NCBI RefSeq assembly: GCF_900156675.1
Contig: NZ_FTOH01000003.1
Span: 186,001-250,000, forward strand
DNA length: 64,000 nucleotides
Reading direction: 5' to 3'
Origin: Thalassolituus maritimus
GTDB taxonomy: Bacteria; Pseudomonadota; Gammaproteobacteria; Pseudomonadales; Oceanobacteraceae
The translations under genes were made by a program, and so were the position numbers. How positions within the stretch are numbered: position 1 is the stretch's first letter; each line of letters begins with the position of its first letter. Positions 19,598 through 27,798 of this stretch are shown here, piece after piece. The notes under the pieces are model-generated. The model was not told where the DNA came from and ran no database searches. It saw nothing but the letters and a program-made list of their open reading frames with translations.

Positions 19598-20861
19598 ATG
19601 GTCGACTATTGATAGTATTAAGGGGGTTTCACCAGATTGGGAGATTTTGCCGCTACAAGAATTCAGCTCTCCAGAAAAAAATAGCTTTGTAAATGGCCCT
19701 TTTGGTAGTGACTTACTCTCATCGGAGCTTGTTCTTGCAGGTCAGCCCGTTATATATATTAGGGATATCAGGAACGGGCGCTATCTGAGAAAGTCAGAGG
19801 TTTTCGTTACTAATGAAAAATACCAAACGTTGACGGCGTGTCAGGTAAATTATGGAGACGTTATAATTGCAAAGGTGGGAGACCCTCCTTGTGAATCAGC
19901 AGTTTACGATGCACATGAATCCGGAATCGTAACGCAGGACGTGATTCGAATTAGGACGGAAGAGCTCAGATGTTCACAATTTATCGCGTTTATTTTGAAT
20001 AGTGATATTGGGAAACGGCAAGTAAAACGAATAAAAATTTCTGGCACCAGAGATCGAGTTTCTTTAACTGATTTTAAGAAAATAAAATTTCCGCATCCTC
20101 CTGTTAGCGAACAAAGGAAAATTGCCAAAATCCTCTCCACTTGGGACAAGGCCATCACCACCATCGAACAACTGCTCGCCATTAGCCAGCTGCAAAAAAA
20201 AGCCCTGATGCAACAACTGCTCACCGGCAAGAAGCGCCTGCTGGATAAGAATGGGGTTAGGTATAGTGGGGAGTGGGAAAGTAAGCAGCTTTCCAAGTTG
20301 GGAGAGGTTATTGGTGGCTTAACGTACTCGCCATCCGATGTTACAGATGGGAGCGGTACGTTAGTGTTGCGTTCTTCTAATGTTCAAAACGGACGGCTCT
20401 CCTTCGATGACAACGTTTATGTGACATGCACGGCTCCAGAAAAATCAGTCACCCGAGAGAACGATATATTGCTGTGTGTTCGGAATGGTAGCCGTGCGCT
20501 AATCGGAAAAAGTGCCTTGCTCAAAGATCAGGCTGTCGGATGTTTTCATGGCGCTTTCATGAGTATTTTCCGGGCAAAAGAGCCACTGTTTATTTTTCAG
20601 CTCCTTCAATCGAGCCTGTTCTACAGAGAGGTAAGGAAAAACCTTGGAGCCACAATTAATTCCATCAATGGTTCAGACTTGAAGAAGTTCACTTTCAATG
20701 TGCCTACAGATAAGGCCGAGCGAGAAAAAATCGCTGCCGTTCTCTCCACCGCCGATCAGGAAATCTCTGCTCTTCAACAAAAGCTGGATCATCTTAAGAA
20801 AGAGAAAAAAGCCCTGATGCAGAAGCTTCTCACCGGTAAACGTCGGGTTCAAATTAACTAA
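19587..20861 (+). CDS. hsdS: Type I R-M specificity subunit HsdS
   Basis: The DNA-recognition subunit, 424 aa, with two target-recognition domains (about 1-165 and 225-370), each followed by a conserved helical spacer. The two spacers, near residues 172-216 and 376-421, are recognisably repeated (KKALMQQLLTGKKRL and KKALMQKLLTGKRRV), as in canonical HsdS. The target-recognition segments are visibly more AT-rich than hsdM, which is usual for domains exchanged by recombination. No frameshift or truncation was seen, so specificity should be bipartite. The start overlaps the hsdM stop; the next gene follows after 17 bases. Confidence 0.94.
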   Translation: MRNEWSTIDSIKGVSPDWEILPLQEFSSPEKNSFVNGPFGSDLLSSELVLAGQPVIYIRDIRNGRYLRKSEVFVTNEKYQTLTACQVNYGDVIIAKVGDPPCESAVYDAHESGIVTQDVIRIRTEELRCSQFIAFILNSDIGKRQVKRIKISGTRDRVSLTDFKKIKFPHPPVSEQRKIAKILSTWDKAITTIEQLLAISQLQKKALMQQLLTGKKRLLDKNGVRYSGEWESKQLSKLGEVIGGLTYSPSDVTDGSGTLVLRSSNVQNGRLSFDDNVYVTCTAPEKSVTRENDILLCVRNGSRALIGKSALLKDQAVGCFHGAFMSIFRAKEPLFIFQLLQSSLFYREVRKNLGATINSINGSDLKKFTFNVPTDKAEREKIAAVLSTADQEISALQQKLDHLKKEKKALMQKLLTGKRRVQIN

Positions 20862-20878
20862 ATAGACAAGGAGCGTTT

Positions 20879-22171
20879 ATGTCCGTCTCGGATATGTTTA
20901 AAGAGTTTCTCGAAAACATCAAAGTTCAGAAATCTGATCAGTTCAAGCAACGTTATGAACAGATTACCAAGGCTCTAAATCTGAAATTTAGAGGGACGGA
21001 CTCAACCACTGCAAACTCATTGCAGGTTGGTTCTTACGGCCGATATACCGGAATTAAAGGTATATCGGATCTCGATATGGTCTACATTATGCCTTCATCA
21101 AAATGGGATGATTACAAAGATCACAAGCAATCCAAGCTTCTAACCGACGTAAAGGAAGCTATTAAGTCTCGATACCCATCTACTGATGTAAAAGTAGATG
21201 GGCTGGTTGTTTCTGTGAAATATCAGAGCTTTCATGTAGAAGTTCAGCCGGTATTCGATCGTTATAACTCCGATGGATCTGGTTACTTTGAATTTCCTCA
21301 TACCGCAAATAGTGGTAGTTGGAAGAAGACTAAGCCTCGTCAGGAAATGAAAGCAATCAAAGATTTAAACGACGAGAAAAATAAAAATCTTCGTCTGCTG
21401 TGCAAGATGGCTAGATCCTGGAAGAACAAGAGTGGAGTAGCCATGGGAGGTTTGCTCATCGATACCTTAGCCTACAACTTTATGAAGTCTACAACCGAAT
21501 ACGACTCTGCCGGGTATTCATCTTTTGGCTACCTTAGCAGAGATTTTTTTGAATACCTTGCAGGCCAAGATAAGCAAGATCACTACCAGGCTCCTGGCAG
21601 TAATCAGGACGTAAATGTCAAAAAAGACTTCCGAAAAAAGGCTGAAGAGGCCTACAACCTTTGTGTTGATGCAATAGAAGCTGAAGGTAAGGCCAAGTCA
21701 AATAAAAAATGGCGTGAAGTTTACGGAAGCAATTTCCCTAAAGCAGAAGAAAAGTCTGTGGAGAAAGCCGCTGCAACCTGGAGAGACACTGAGCAGTTCA
21801 TCGAAGATCTGTACCCCATTGATGTTCGCTACAACATGCGTCTAGATTGCGATGTTTCTCAAGCGGGCTATCGCACAGACTCTCTTTTTCAAATGTTATT
21901 AAAAAAGACACCTTTGCGACCCGACAAACAGCTCCAATTTCAAGTCGGAGAAACAGAGGTTCCCGGAAATTACACCCTACTGTGGAAGGTTCTTAATCAA
22001 GGTCCTGAAGCTCAGCGCAGAAATGAAATTCGAGGTCAAATTGTGACGGACGAGGGATATCGTAAGAGGAATGAACGAACCTCTTTTCGAGGGGAACACT
22101 TCGTTGAATGTTATGCAGTTCAAAATGGCGTCGTAGTGGCCCGTGCTTCTATTGACGTACCTATCCAGTGA
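20879..22171 (+). CDS. CD-NTase (CBASS cyclic-oligonucleotide synthase) with AGS-C-type sensor
   Basis: A 430-aa nucleotidyltransferase expected to make a cyclic oligonucleotide alarm on phage infection. The active-site signature is present: GS at residues 51-52, D64-L-D66 after GISDLD, and a third acidic residue E121 in VEVQP. The C-terminal part (about 320-430), with LLWKVLNQGPEA, EIRGQI and HFVECYAVQNGVVVAR, reads as the AGS-C/SMODS sensor domain that often replaces other sensors in short CBASS operons. A strong AAGGAG site precedes the ATG by seven bases. It sits between hsdS and hsdR, and its partner effector follows after seven bases. Base composition is AT-rich, suggesting acquisition. 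Family call firm, product nucleotide unknown. Confidence 0.85.
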   Translation: MSVSDMFKEFLENIKVQKSDQFKQRYEQITKALNLKFRGTDSTTANSLQVGSYGRYTGIKGISDLDMVYIMPSSKWDDYKDHKQSKLLTDVKEAIKSRYPSTDVKVDGLVVSVKYQSFHVEVQPVFDRYNSDGSGYFEFPHTANSGSWKKTKPRQEMKAIKDLNDEKNKNLRLLCKMARSWKNKSGVAMGGLLIDTLAYNFMKSTTEYDSAGYSSFGYLSRDFFEYLAGQDKQDHYQAPGSNQDVNVKKDFRKKAEEAYNLCVDAIEAEGKAKSNKKWREVYGSNFPKAEEKSVEKAAATWRDTEQFIEDLYPIDVRYNMRLDCDVSQAGYRTDSLFQMLLKKTPLRPDKQLQFQVGETEVPGNYTLLWKVLNQGPEAQRRNEIRGQIVTDEGYRKRNERTSFRGEHFVECYAVQNGVVVARASIDVPIQ

Positions 22172-22178
22172 GGCCCGT

Positions 22179-22805
22179 ATGACGAAGAATGACTTGCTTC
22201 GAAGTATTGCCCAGAAAGGCTATGACGTAGGGTTTGGTGCCAAGAAGCACTTTGCTTCGTATGACATCATTGAAAAAGCGCCAGGGTTGATCAGTTTTCT
22301 ATCCATGGCCTTTGGCATCATCTCTTTAGCGGTAGAAAATTCACCGACCAAATTGATCTCTTCCGGTTTTGTTGTGCTAGGGATAATTGGACTTTATGTC
22401 AGCATGTGCGATCACGAGAAATTAAAGTATGAGCAGTGCGGCGTTGCTTTAACGAAGCTTTTTAACGAATTGAAAGCTTTGTATTTAAATGTGCAGACTA
22501 CGGATGAACAGGCAGATTTCTCTGATTTAGCAGCAAAGTTATCGGAGCTGGAAAGCAAATATTATGACTCTTGCATGAGCAAACAGATCCTCTTTAGCAA
22601 CTGGTACGCACACTACAAGTTCTTTTGGGAACATCAGATAGACTGGATAGATGAGCAACTGAAGTTCAGATTTTTTAGAGACAAGGTCCCTCTATCGTTG
22701 TGGTTTTTTTTGCTTTGTACCCTGAGTACTCTCGGATACTTTTGGTTCCAGAATGATGTCATTGACTTATTTTGCTCTGCAATGAATAAAGCAGCAGAGG
22801 AGTAA
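22179..22805 (+). CDS. SLATT-type membrane effector of the CBASS pair
   Basis: A 208-aa protein with two closely spaced membrane helices near residues 34-52 and 58-76, a cytosolic helical region, and a third hydrophobic segment near 170-190. A two-helix hairpin next to a CD-NTase is the layout of SLATT (SMODS and SLOG-associating 2TM) effectors, thought to permeabilise the inner membrane when the nucleotide signal binds. The ATG at 22179 follows the synthase stop by seven bases and has a GTGAGG ribosome site; upstream in-frame codons lie inside the synthase gene. Together they form a minimal two-gene CBASS. No Cap2, Cap3 or HORMA/TRIP13 gene is present. The SLATT assignment rests on topology and context. 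Confidence 0.75.
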   Translation: MTKNDLLRSIAQKGYDVGFGAKKHFASYDIIEKAPGLISFLSMAFGIISLAVENSPTKLISSGFVVLGIIGLYVSMCDHEKLKYEQCGVALTKLFNELKALYLNVQTTDEQADFSDLAAKLSELESKYYDSCMSKQILFSNWYAHYKFFWEHQIDWIDEQLKFRFFRDKVPLSLWFFLLCTLSTLGYFWFQNDVIDLFCSAMNKAAEE

Positions 22806-22808
22806 CCA

Positions 22809-23032
22809 ATGAACAATGATCTGCTCCTTACATCACTGATGATGGCGAAACCCAGATCATACTGCGAGAACTGGGTGGTCAGGTATAGCCCACTCAGTTG
22901 GAAATGGCTGAGCTGTACCAGACCAGCAAGCAAAACATTGGTAAGCATGTGAAGGCCGTATTGTCAGACGGGGAGCTGGCTGAAGGGGCAATTATAAACT
23001 TAAAGTTTACAACTGCCGTGGGCTTTGCGTGA
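22809..23032 (+). pseudogene. Decayed RhuM-family gene fragment
   Basis: Read from 22832, the sequence gives ITDDGETQIILRELGGQV, a stop, then PTQLEMAELYQTSKQNIGKHV and a further 25 or so codons to a stop at 23030. This is the N-terminal domain of RhuM; the internal TAG falls where RhuM proteins have a Trp, so it is probably a TGG-to-TAG mutation. The only nearby ATG (22809) is in another frame, so the start is also lost. It differs clearly from the intact rhuM at 23416, so it is another allele and not a recent copy. The 118 bases after it hold no gene I can support. Confidence 0.7.
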
Positions 23033-23150
23033 GGTAGCAGAGATCCGGCATAACGACACCGCTGTTTGACTGGGCCGATAGGTTGTCTGACAATAGCTCG
23101 ACGACTCACCCCTTGCAGCGTCATTCAGTTGGCCTCTGCTTGGGGCGGAG

Positions 23151-23173
23151 AAACCGCCTTCCGGCGGTTTTTT
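23151..23173 (+). terminator. Intrinsic terminator between the rhuM remnant and hsdR fragment
   Basis: AAACCGCC, TTCC loop, GGCGGTTT and a T run. It would separate the hsdM-hsdS-CBASS transcript from the rhuM-hsdR part, so hsdR probably depends on its own promoter or on readthrough. Confidence 0.75.
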
Positions 23174-23271
23174 CATTTCTGGCATAAGGAAAGCCACCGG
23201 ATCAATGATAAAGTGGCGTAAAGGAAGAAACCCATCACCAAACCGGAGTACTGGTAATGGCTGTTCAGCAG

Positions 23272-23371
23272 GCCCCCAAATTTCAGGAAGAATACAGTGC
23301 CAAGCTACCCGCACTGACGCTATTGACCAGCCTTGGGTGGTCGTTCCTCTCACCTGCTGAGGCGCTGGCCA
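23272..23371 (+). repeat. Left copy of 100-bp direct repeat around rhuM
   Basis: Matches 24469-24568 with one difference (AAA versus AAG Lys codon). The two copies bracket a 1.1-kb segment whose only gene is rhuM. Recombination between them would delete rhuM and restore a single hsdR start. Confidence 0.95.
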
Positions 23372-23376
23372 GCAGC

Positions 23377-23394
23377 GGTAACATAATCGTTACC
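23377..23394. promoter_or_regulatory. Palindrome upstream of rhuM
   Basis: GGTAAC and GTTACC separated by ATAATC, 22 bases before the rhuM ATG and directly after the repeated hsdR segment. Size and position fit an operator or a small mRNA hairpin. It is the only new sequence between the hsdR stump and rhuM, so it belongs to the inserted cassette. Confidence 0.4.
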
Positions 23395-23415
23395 AACATA
23401 TAAGGGAGCCTTCAA

Positions 23416-24447
23416 ATGACCAATCAACCATCGACACCACCGGCCGGTGAGTTCGTGGTGTTCACGACAGATGACGGCCAGGCTCGGGTCGAATGTCGGT
23501 TTGAGTCCGATACTTTATGGTTGTCACAGGCCGCCATGGCTGAGCTGTATCAAGTGACTCCGCAAGCGATTACGCAGCACATACGTGCTGTATATGAAGA
23601 GGGTGAGCTTGATCAAAACTCAACCTGTAAGGATTACTTACAAGTTCAGATGGAGGGGGCGCGTAGAGTCAGTCGTAAGCGGTTGCACTATAGCCTGTCG
23701 GTTATTCTTGCCGTCGGCTACCGCGTCCGGTCCACTCGCGGTACTCAATTCCGTCAGTGGGCGACGCGGACGCTTCAGGAGTATCTGGTTAAGGGCTTTG
23801 TTATTGATGATGAGCGCCTGAAGAACCCTCCGGTAGGTGCCTCGGTAGCGCCAGACTACTTTGATGAGCTGCTCGAACGTATCCGCGACATTCGCGCCAG
23901 CGAACGCCGGATGTACCTGCGCGTACGCGAGATATTTGCCCTCGCTGCCGACTATGAGCCGTCTCTGAAAGAAACCACGCAGTTCTTTAAAACAATTCAG
24001 AACAAGTTGCATTATGCCTGTTCCGGCCAGACGGCTGCTGAGCTGATTCATAGCCGAGCTGATGCCTCACAGCCAAACATGGGCCTGAACACATTCAAAG
24101 GCACAGAGGTGCGCAAGGGCGATATCGTCACGGCAAAGAATTACCTGACCGAACCAGAAATCAAAGAGTTGAACCGCATCGTTACCATGTGGTTAGACTT
24201 TGCCGAAGATCAGGCCGAGCGGCGACAGCAGGTGTTTTTGCAGGACTGGCAGAACAAGCTTGATCAGTTTTTGCAGTTTAATGACAGAGACGTTCTGGTT
24301 GGTGCTGGCTCCGTCAGTAAAAAAGACGCTGATGCCAAAGCAACTGCCGAATATGAACGCTTTGCAGAACATCGTCGGCGGCTGAAAGAGCAGGCCGGAG
24401 AGAACGATATAGAAGAGCTGTTACACTGGACGCCGCCAAAGCAGTAA
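23416..24447 (+). CDS. rhuM: RhuM family protein
   Basis: A 343-aa protein of the RhuM family, first noted near Salmonella virulence genes and often found inside type I R-M loci; its biochemical role is unsettled. The N-terminal domain (about 1-140) has the family pattern: TLWLSQAAMAELYQVTPQAI, a helix-turn-helix-like stretch, then ILAVGYRVRSTRGTQFRQWA and LQEYLVKGF. The C-terminal half is helical and charged, possibly coiled coil. AGGGAG lies eight bases before the ATG. hsdR starts nine bases after its stop, so the two may be co-transcribed. It is the cargo between the 100-bp direct repeats, and a decayed relative lies just upstream. Confidence 0.85.
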   Translation: MTNQPSTPPAGEFVVFTTDDGQARVECRFESDTLWLSQAAMAELYQVTPQAITQHIRAVYEEGELDQNSTCKDYLQVQMEGARRVSRKRLHYSLSVILAVGYRVRSTRGTQFRQWATRTLQEYLVKGFVIDDERLKNPPVGASVAPDYFDELLERIRDIRASERRMYLRVREIFALAADYEPSLKETTQFFKTIQNKLHYACSGQTAAELIHSRADASQPNMGLNTFKGTEVRKGDIVTAKNYLTEPEIKELNRIVTMWLDFAEDQAERRQQVFLQDWQNKLDQFLQFNDRDVLVGAGSVSKKDADAKATAEYERFAEHRRRLKEQAGENDIEELLHWTPPKQ

Positions 24448-24456
24448 GGATGACGA

Positions 24457-27400
24457 ATGGAACACTACGCCCCCAAGTTTCAGGAAGAATACAGTGCCAA
24501 GCTACCCGCACTGACGCTATTGACCAGCCTTGGGTGGTCGTTCCTCTCACCTGCTGAGGCGCTGGCCAAGCGCGGTGGTAAGTACGATCAGGTGGTGCTG
24601 CGGGATATTCTGCGGGCCGAACTTGAAAGGCGCACCTTCACCTTTGCCGGGCAAACACACTCGTTGTCGGCAAAAGCCATTGATAATCTGATCGCTGAAA
24701 TTTGTAGCCCGGCACTGAACGAAGGCCTGCTGAATGCCAATGAGCGCCTATACAACCATATGCTGTATGGCATTTCGGTCACTGAGTTTGTAGACGGTAA
24801 AAAAGCCAACCCGACCATTGCCATCATCGACTGGCAGAACCCTGCGAATAACAGTTTTACCTTTACGGAAGAATTTATTGTCACCCGCTCGGGCGGTGCT
24901 GGCTCGTCGGCGCAGGATACCCGCCGCCCGGACATCGTCTGTTTTGTGAATGGCATCCCCTGGGTGGTGATCGAGGCCAAACGCCCGGATGGCAGCAGCC
25001 GCAAAGGGCCGACCATTGATGAAGGCATCTCGCAGTCGTTGCGTAATCAACGCCATGATGAAATCCCGCAGTTATTCGCTTACAGCCAGTTGCTGTTGTC
25101 GGTGAATGGCATTGATGCCCGTTACGGCACCTGCGAAACCAAGAAGAAGTTCTGGGCGGCCTGGCGTGAAGAAGACATCACCGATGCTGGGATGTTTGCT
25201 ATTAAGAACCGGGCACTCAGTGATGAGCAGAAGAAGGGTTTATTCAGCCACCGTAACCCGGATGATCTGGCGTGGTACGAGAGTCTGATTGCAGGCGGTG
25301 AGCTGGCAGTCTCCGAGCAGGACAAAATGCTGATCAGTCTGGTCAGCCCAGAGCGCCTGCTGGAAATGACGCGCTATTTCACGCTGTTTGATAAAAAAGT
25401 CGGCAAGATCGTCGCGCGTTATCAGCAGGTGTTTGGCATTAAGCGTTTAATCGATCGAATCAATACCCGTAACTCTACAAACGGCCGCGAGGGCGGTGTT
25501 ATCTGGCATACCACGGGGTCGGGTAAGTCATTCACTATGGTATTCTTGAGTAAGGCGCTGATTCTTCACGACAGCCTGAAACAGTGCCGGATACTGGTCG
25601 TTACTGACCGTGTCGATCTTGAAACTCAGTTGAGCAAAACATTCGCCAGCGGTGGTGAACTGGCGACGTCAAAAGATAAAGACGCGGCAATGGCGACCTC
25701 GGGCGCTCGCCTTGCTGAGCAGATCGGCAAGGGCACTGAGCGGATTATGTTCTCACTGATTCAGAAGTTTAACTCGGCCACCAAGCTGCCCGAGTGTCAT
25801 AACGACAGTGCTGATCTGATCGTACTGATTGATGAAGGCCATCGCAGCCAGGGCGGCGAAAACCATATTCGTATGAAGCTGGCGTTGCCCAATGCATCGT
25901 TCGTGGCCTTTACCGGCACGCCACTGCTGAAAGACGATAAAACCACCAATAAATTCGGCCCCATCGTGCATGCTTACACTATGCAGCGCGCGGTAGAAGA
26001 TAAAACTGTAACGCCGCTACTGTACGAAGAGCGCATTCCCGATATTGATGTAAACGACCGGGCAATTGACCGTTGGTTTGAGCGTATCACCGAAGGCCTT
26101 ACGGATCAGCAGAAGGCAGACCTTAAACGTAAATTTTCCAAAAAAGGGCAGGTATACGGTGCAGAGGAACGTATTCATCTGATCGCGCTGGATATCGCTA
26201 ATCATTTTGTGAAGAACGTTCCCGATGGGCTGAAAGCTCAGCTTGCCTGCGACAGCAAGGCATCGGCGATTCGTTATAAGAAATATCTGGATGAGGCCCA
26301 AGCCCTTTGGCCAGAAGGCAATAGGTTTGAATCGGCGGTCGTGATGAGTTCACCGGATACCCGCGAGGGTAATACGGCGGTGGATGAATCCGGTACGCCC
26401 GAAGTGACGCAGTGGTGGAAAGAGCACGTCGGCACACAAGACGAGCAGACGTACACCAAGCACCTGATTGAACGCTTTGATAAAGATGATTCGCTTAAGC
26501 TTCTGATCGTGGTGGATAAACTGCTGACCGGCTTTGATGAGCCAAAGAACGCTGTCTTGTACATCGACAAGCCGTTAAAAGAGCACAACTTGATTCAGGC
26601 TATTGCGCGGGTAAACCGCCTGCATCCGAAGAAAGAGTTTGGCTATTTGATTGATTATCGCGGGATTCTTTCTGAGTTAGATACCACGATACAAAAGTAT
26701 CAGGATCTCGCCTCGCGTACTCAAGGCGGCTACGACATCGACGATATTGCTGGTCTCTACAACCAGATGAGCACGGAATACAAACGCTTACCGCAGTTGT
26801 ATAAGCAGCTTTGGGCGATTTTCGATGGGGTGAAGAACAAAGCTGATACTGAATCTATGCGCCAGGCATTGGTGCCCAAGATAGAAGAAAGAGAATCGTC
26901 AGTGCCCGGCGAACAAAGCGAACTGGTCGATGTGAACCTGAAGAAACGTGAAGACTTCTATCAGGCGCTAACGGCCTTCGCCAGTTGTCTTAAGGTCGCG
27001 TTGCAGTCGGTGACCTTCTTTGAAGATAAAAGCTTTACCGATGACGATCGCCATCATTACAAAGAAACCCTGAAAGCCATGACGTCTCTGCGTCAGACTA
27101 TTCAGCGCGATACGGGCGAGCGGATTGATTACGATGAGTATGCAGAAAAAGTAAAACAACTCATCGACAAGCATGTGGTGGGTGTTGAAGTACGCGAGCC
27201 CGGTGGCCAGTATGACGTCGGTAATATGGGTAAAAGCCAGGAACCAGAAAACTGGACTGACAATAAGACCCGCAACGAAACCGACATCATCAAAACCCGT
27301 GTTACGAAGATGATTGAGCAGGATCTTCAGGATGACCCTTACGCGCAGGAGGAGTTCTCCAAGCTTTTGCGTCAGGCGATTGAAGAGGCCGAGGCGCTGT

Positions 27401-27795
27401 TTGATCATCCGTTGAAGCAATACATGTTGTTCCGTGACTTTGAAGAGCAGGTGCAGGAACGGCGTCTGGATGATCTGCCGGATGCTTTCTCGGGCAACCG
27501 TCACGCGCAGGCGTACTTTGGTATCTTCAAGAAGGTACTGCCAGAGGCACTGGCAGTGATGGATGAGCAGGTTCAGAAGCGCTGGGTAGAGCTGGCGTTT
27601 GAGGTAGACCGGCAGGTAGAAACCGCCGTCGCCGAGAACTCAATTAATCCTCAGAATATTGAGGCTGACATCCGTAATAAGTTGCTGCCGATGTTGTTTA
27701 AGTACTGCAAAGACGTTGGCGCCGGGCTGGATAAAGTGAAAAAGATGGTTGAGCTGATCGTGCAGATTACTCGTGTTGGCCTGAGCAATAAGTAA
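24457..27795 (+). CDS. hsdR: Type I restriction endonuclease subunit HsdR
   Basis: The 1112-aa motor and nuclease subunit, which translocates unmodified DNA and cuts at a distance. The N-terminal PD-(D/E)xK nuclease is intact: D159 in RRPDIV, and E173 and K175 in VIEAKRP. The superfamily 2 helicase follows: Walker A TTGSGKS at 352-358, DEGH at 459-462, VAFTGTPLL and a later QAIARVNRLHP motif. The C terminus is helical, for contact with the methylase core. AAGGA lies six bases before the ATG. The first 100 bases of its conserved region recur at 23272. With hsdM and hsdS it forms a complete and apparently active system. Confidence 0.95.
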   Translation: MEHYAPKFQEEYSAKLPALTLLTSLGWSFLSPAEALAKRGGKYDQVVLRDILRAELERRTFTFAGQTHSLSAKAIDNLIAEICSPALNEGLLNANERLYNHMLYGISVTEFVDGKKANPTIAIIDWQNPANNSFTFTEEFIVTRSGGAGSSAQDTRRPDIVCFVNGIPWVVIEAKRPDGSSRKGPTIDEGISQSLRNQRHDEIPQLFAYSQLLLSVNGIDARYGTCETKKKFWAAWREEDITDAGMFAIKNRALSDEQKKGLFSHRNPDDLAWYESLIAGGELAVSEQDKMLISLVSPERLLEMTRYFTLFDKKVGKIVARYQQVFGIKRLIDRINTRNSTNGREGGVIWHTTGSGKSFTMVFLSKALILHDSLKQCRILVVTDRVDLETQLSKTFASGGELATSKDKDAAMATSGARLAEQIGKGTERIMFSLIQKFNSATKLPECHNDSADLIVLIDEGHRSQGGENHIRMKLALPNASFVAFTGTPLLKDDKTTNKFGPIVHAYTMQRAVEDKTVTPLLYEERIPDIDVNDRAIDRWFERITEGLTDQQKADLKRKFSKKGQVYGAEERIHLIALDIANHFVKNVPDGLKAQLACDSKASAIRYKKYLDEAQALWPEGNRFESAVVMSSPDTREGNTAVDESGTPEVTQWWKEHVGTQDEQTYTKHLIERFDKDDSLKLLIVVDKLLTGFDEPKNAVLYIDKPLKEHNLIQAIARVNRLHPKKEFGYLIDYRGILSELDTTIQKYQDLASRTQGGYDIDDIAGLYNQMSTEYKRLPQLYKQLWAIFDGVKNKADTESMRQALVPKIEERESSVPGEQSELVDVNLKKREDFYQALTAFASCLKVALQSVTFFEDKSFTDDDRHHYKETLKAMTSLRQTIQRDTGERIDYDEYAEKVKQLIDKHVVGVEVREPGGQYDVGNMGKSQEPENWTDNKTRNETDIIKTRVTKMIEQDLQDDPYAQEEFSKLLRQAIEEAEALFDHPLKQYMLFRDFEEQVQERRLDDLPDAFSGNRHAQAYFGIFKKVLPEALAVMDEQVQKRWVELAFEVDRQVETAVAENSINPQNIEADIRNKLLPMLFKYCKDVGAGLDKVKKMVELIVQITRVGLSNK
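24469..24568 (+). repeat. Right copy of 100-bp direct repeat, inside hsdR
   Basis: Codons 5-38 of the intact hsdR; its partner is at 23272-23371. Sequence identity ends abruptly on both sides: upstream at the codons following ATG, downstream where hsdR continues with AAGCGCGGTGG but the left copy enters the rhuM leader. Confidence 0.95.
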
Positions 27796-27798
27796 CCT

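Larger units (their letters stand above)
23257..23403 (+). pseudogene. Truncated 5' end of hsdR (48 codons)
   Basis: An ATG at 23257 opens a 48-codon frame (MAVQQAPKFQEEYSAKL at its start) whose codons 6-38 are the N terminus of HsdR. It diverges after 23371 and stops at 23401. The duplicated segment is 100 bases, 23272-23371, against 24469-24568 in the intact hsdR, with a single mismatch. The first five codons differ between the copies (MAVQQ versus MEHY). This is the stump of an hsdR allele disconnected by the rhuM cassette that follows. Confidence 0.85.

Noticed and set aside
23033-23150. A short frame after the rhuM remnant reading LPWALREVAEIRHNDTAV
   Set aside because: Possibly the tail of a lost gene, but too short to place and without a recognisable match, so it is not annotated.
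26968-27504. A 178-codon minus-strand frame inside hsdR
   Set aside because: Lies wholly opposite the helical C-terminal region of HsdR; hydrophobic stretches result from complementing charged codons.
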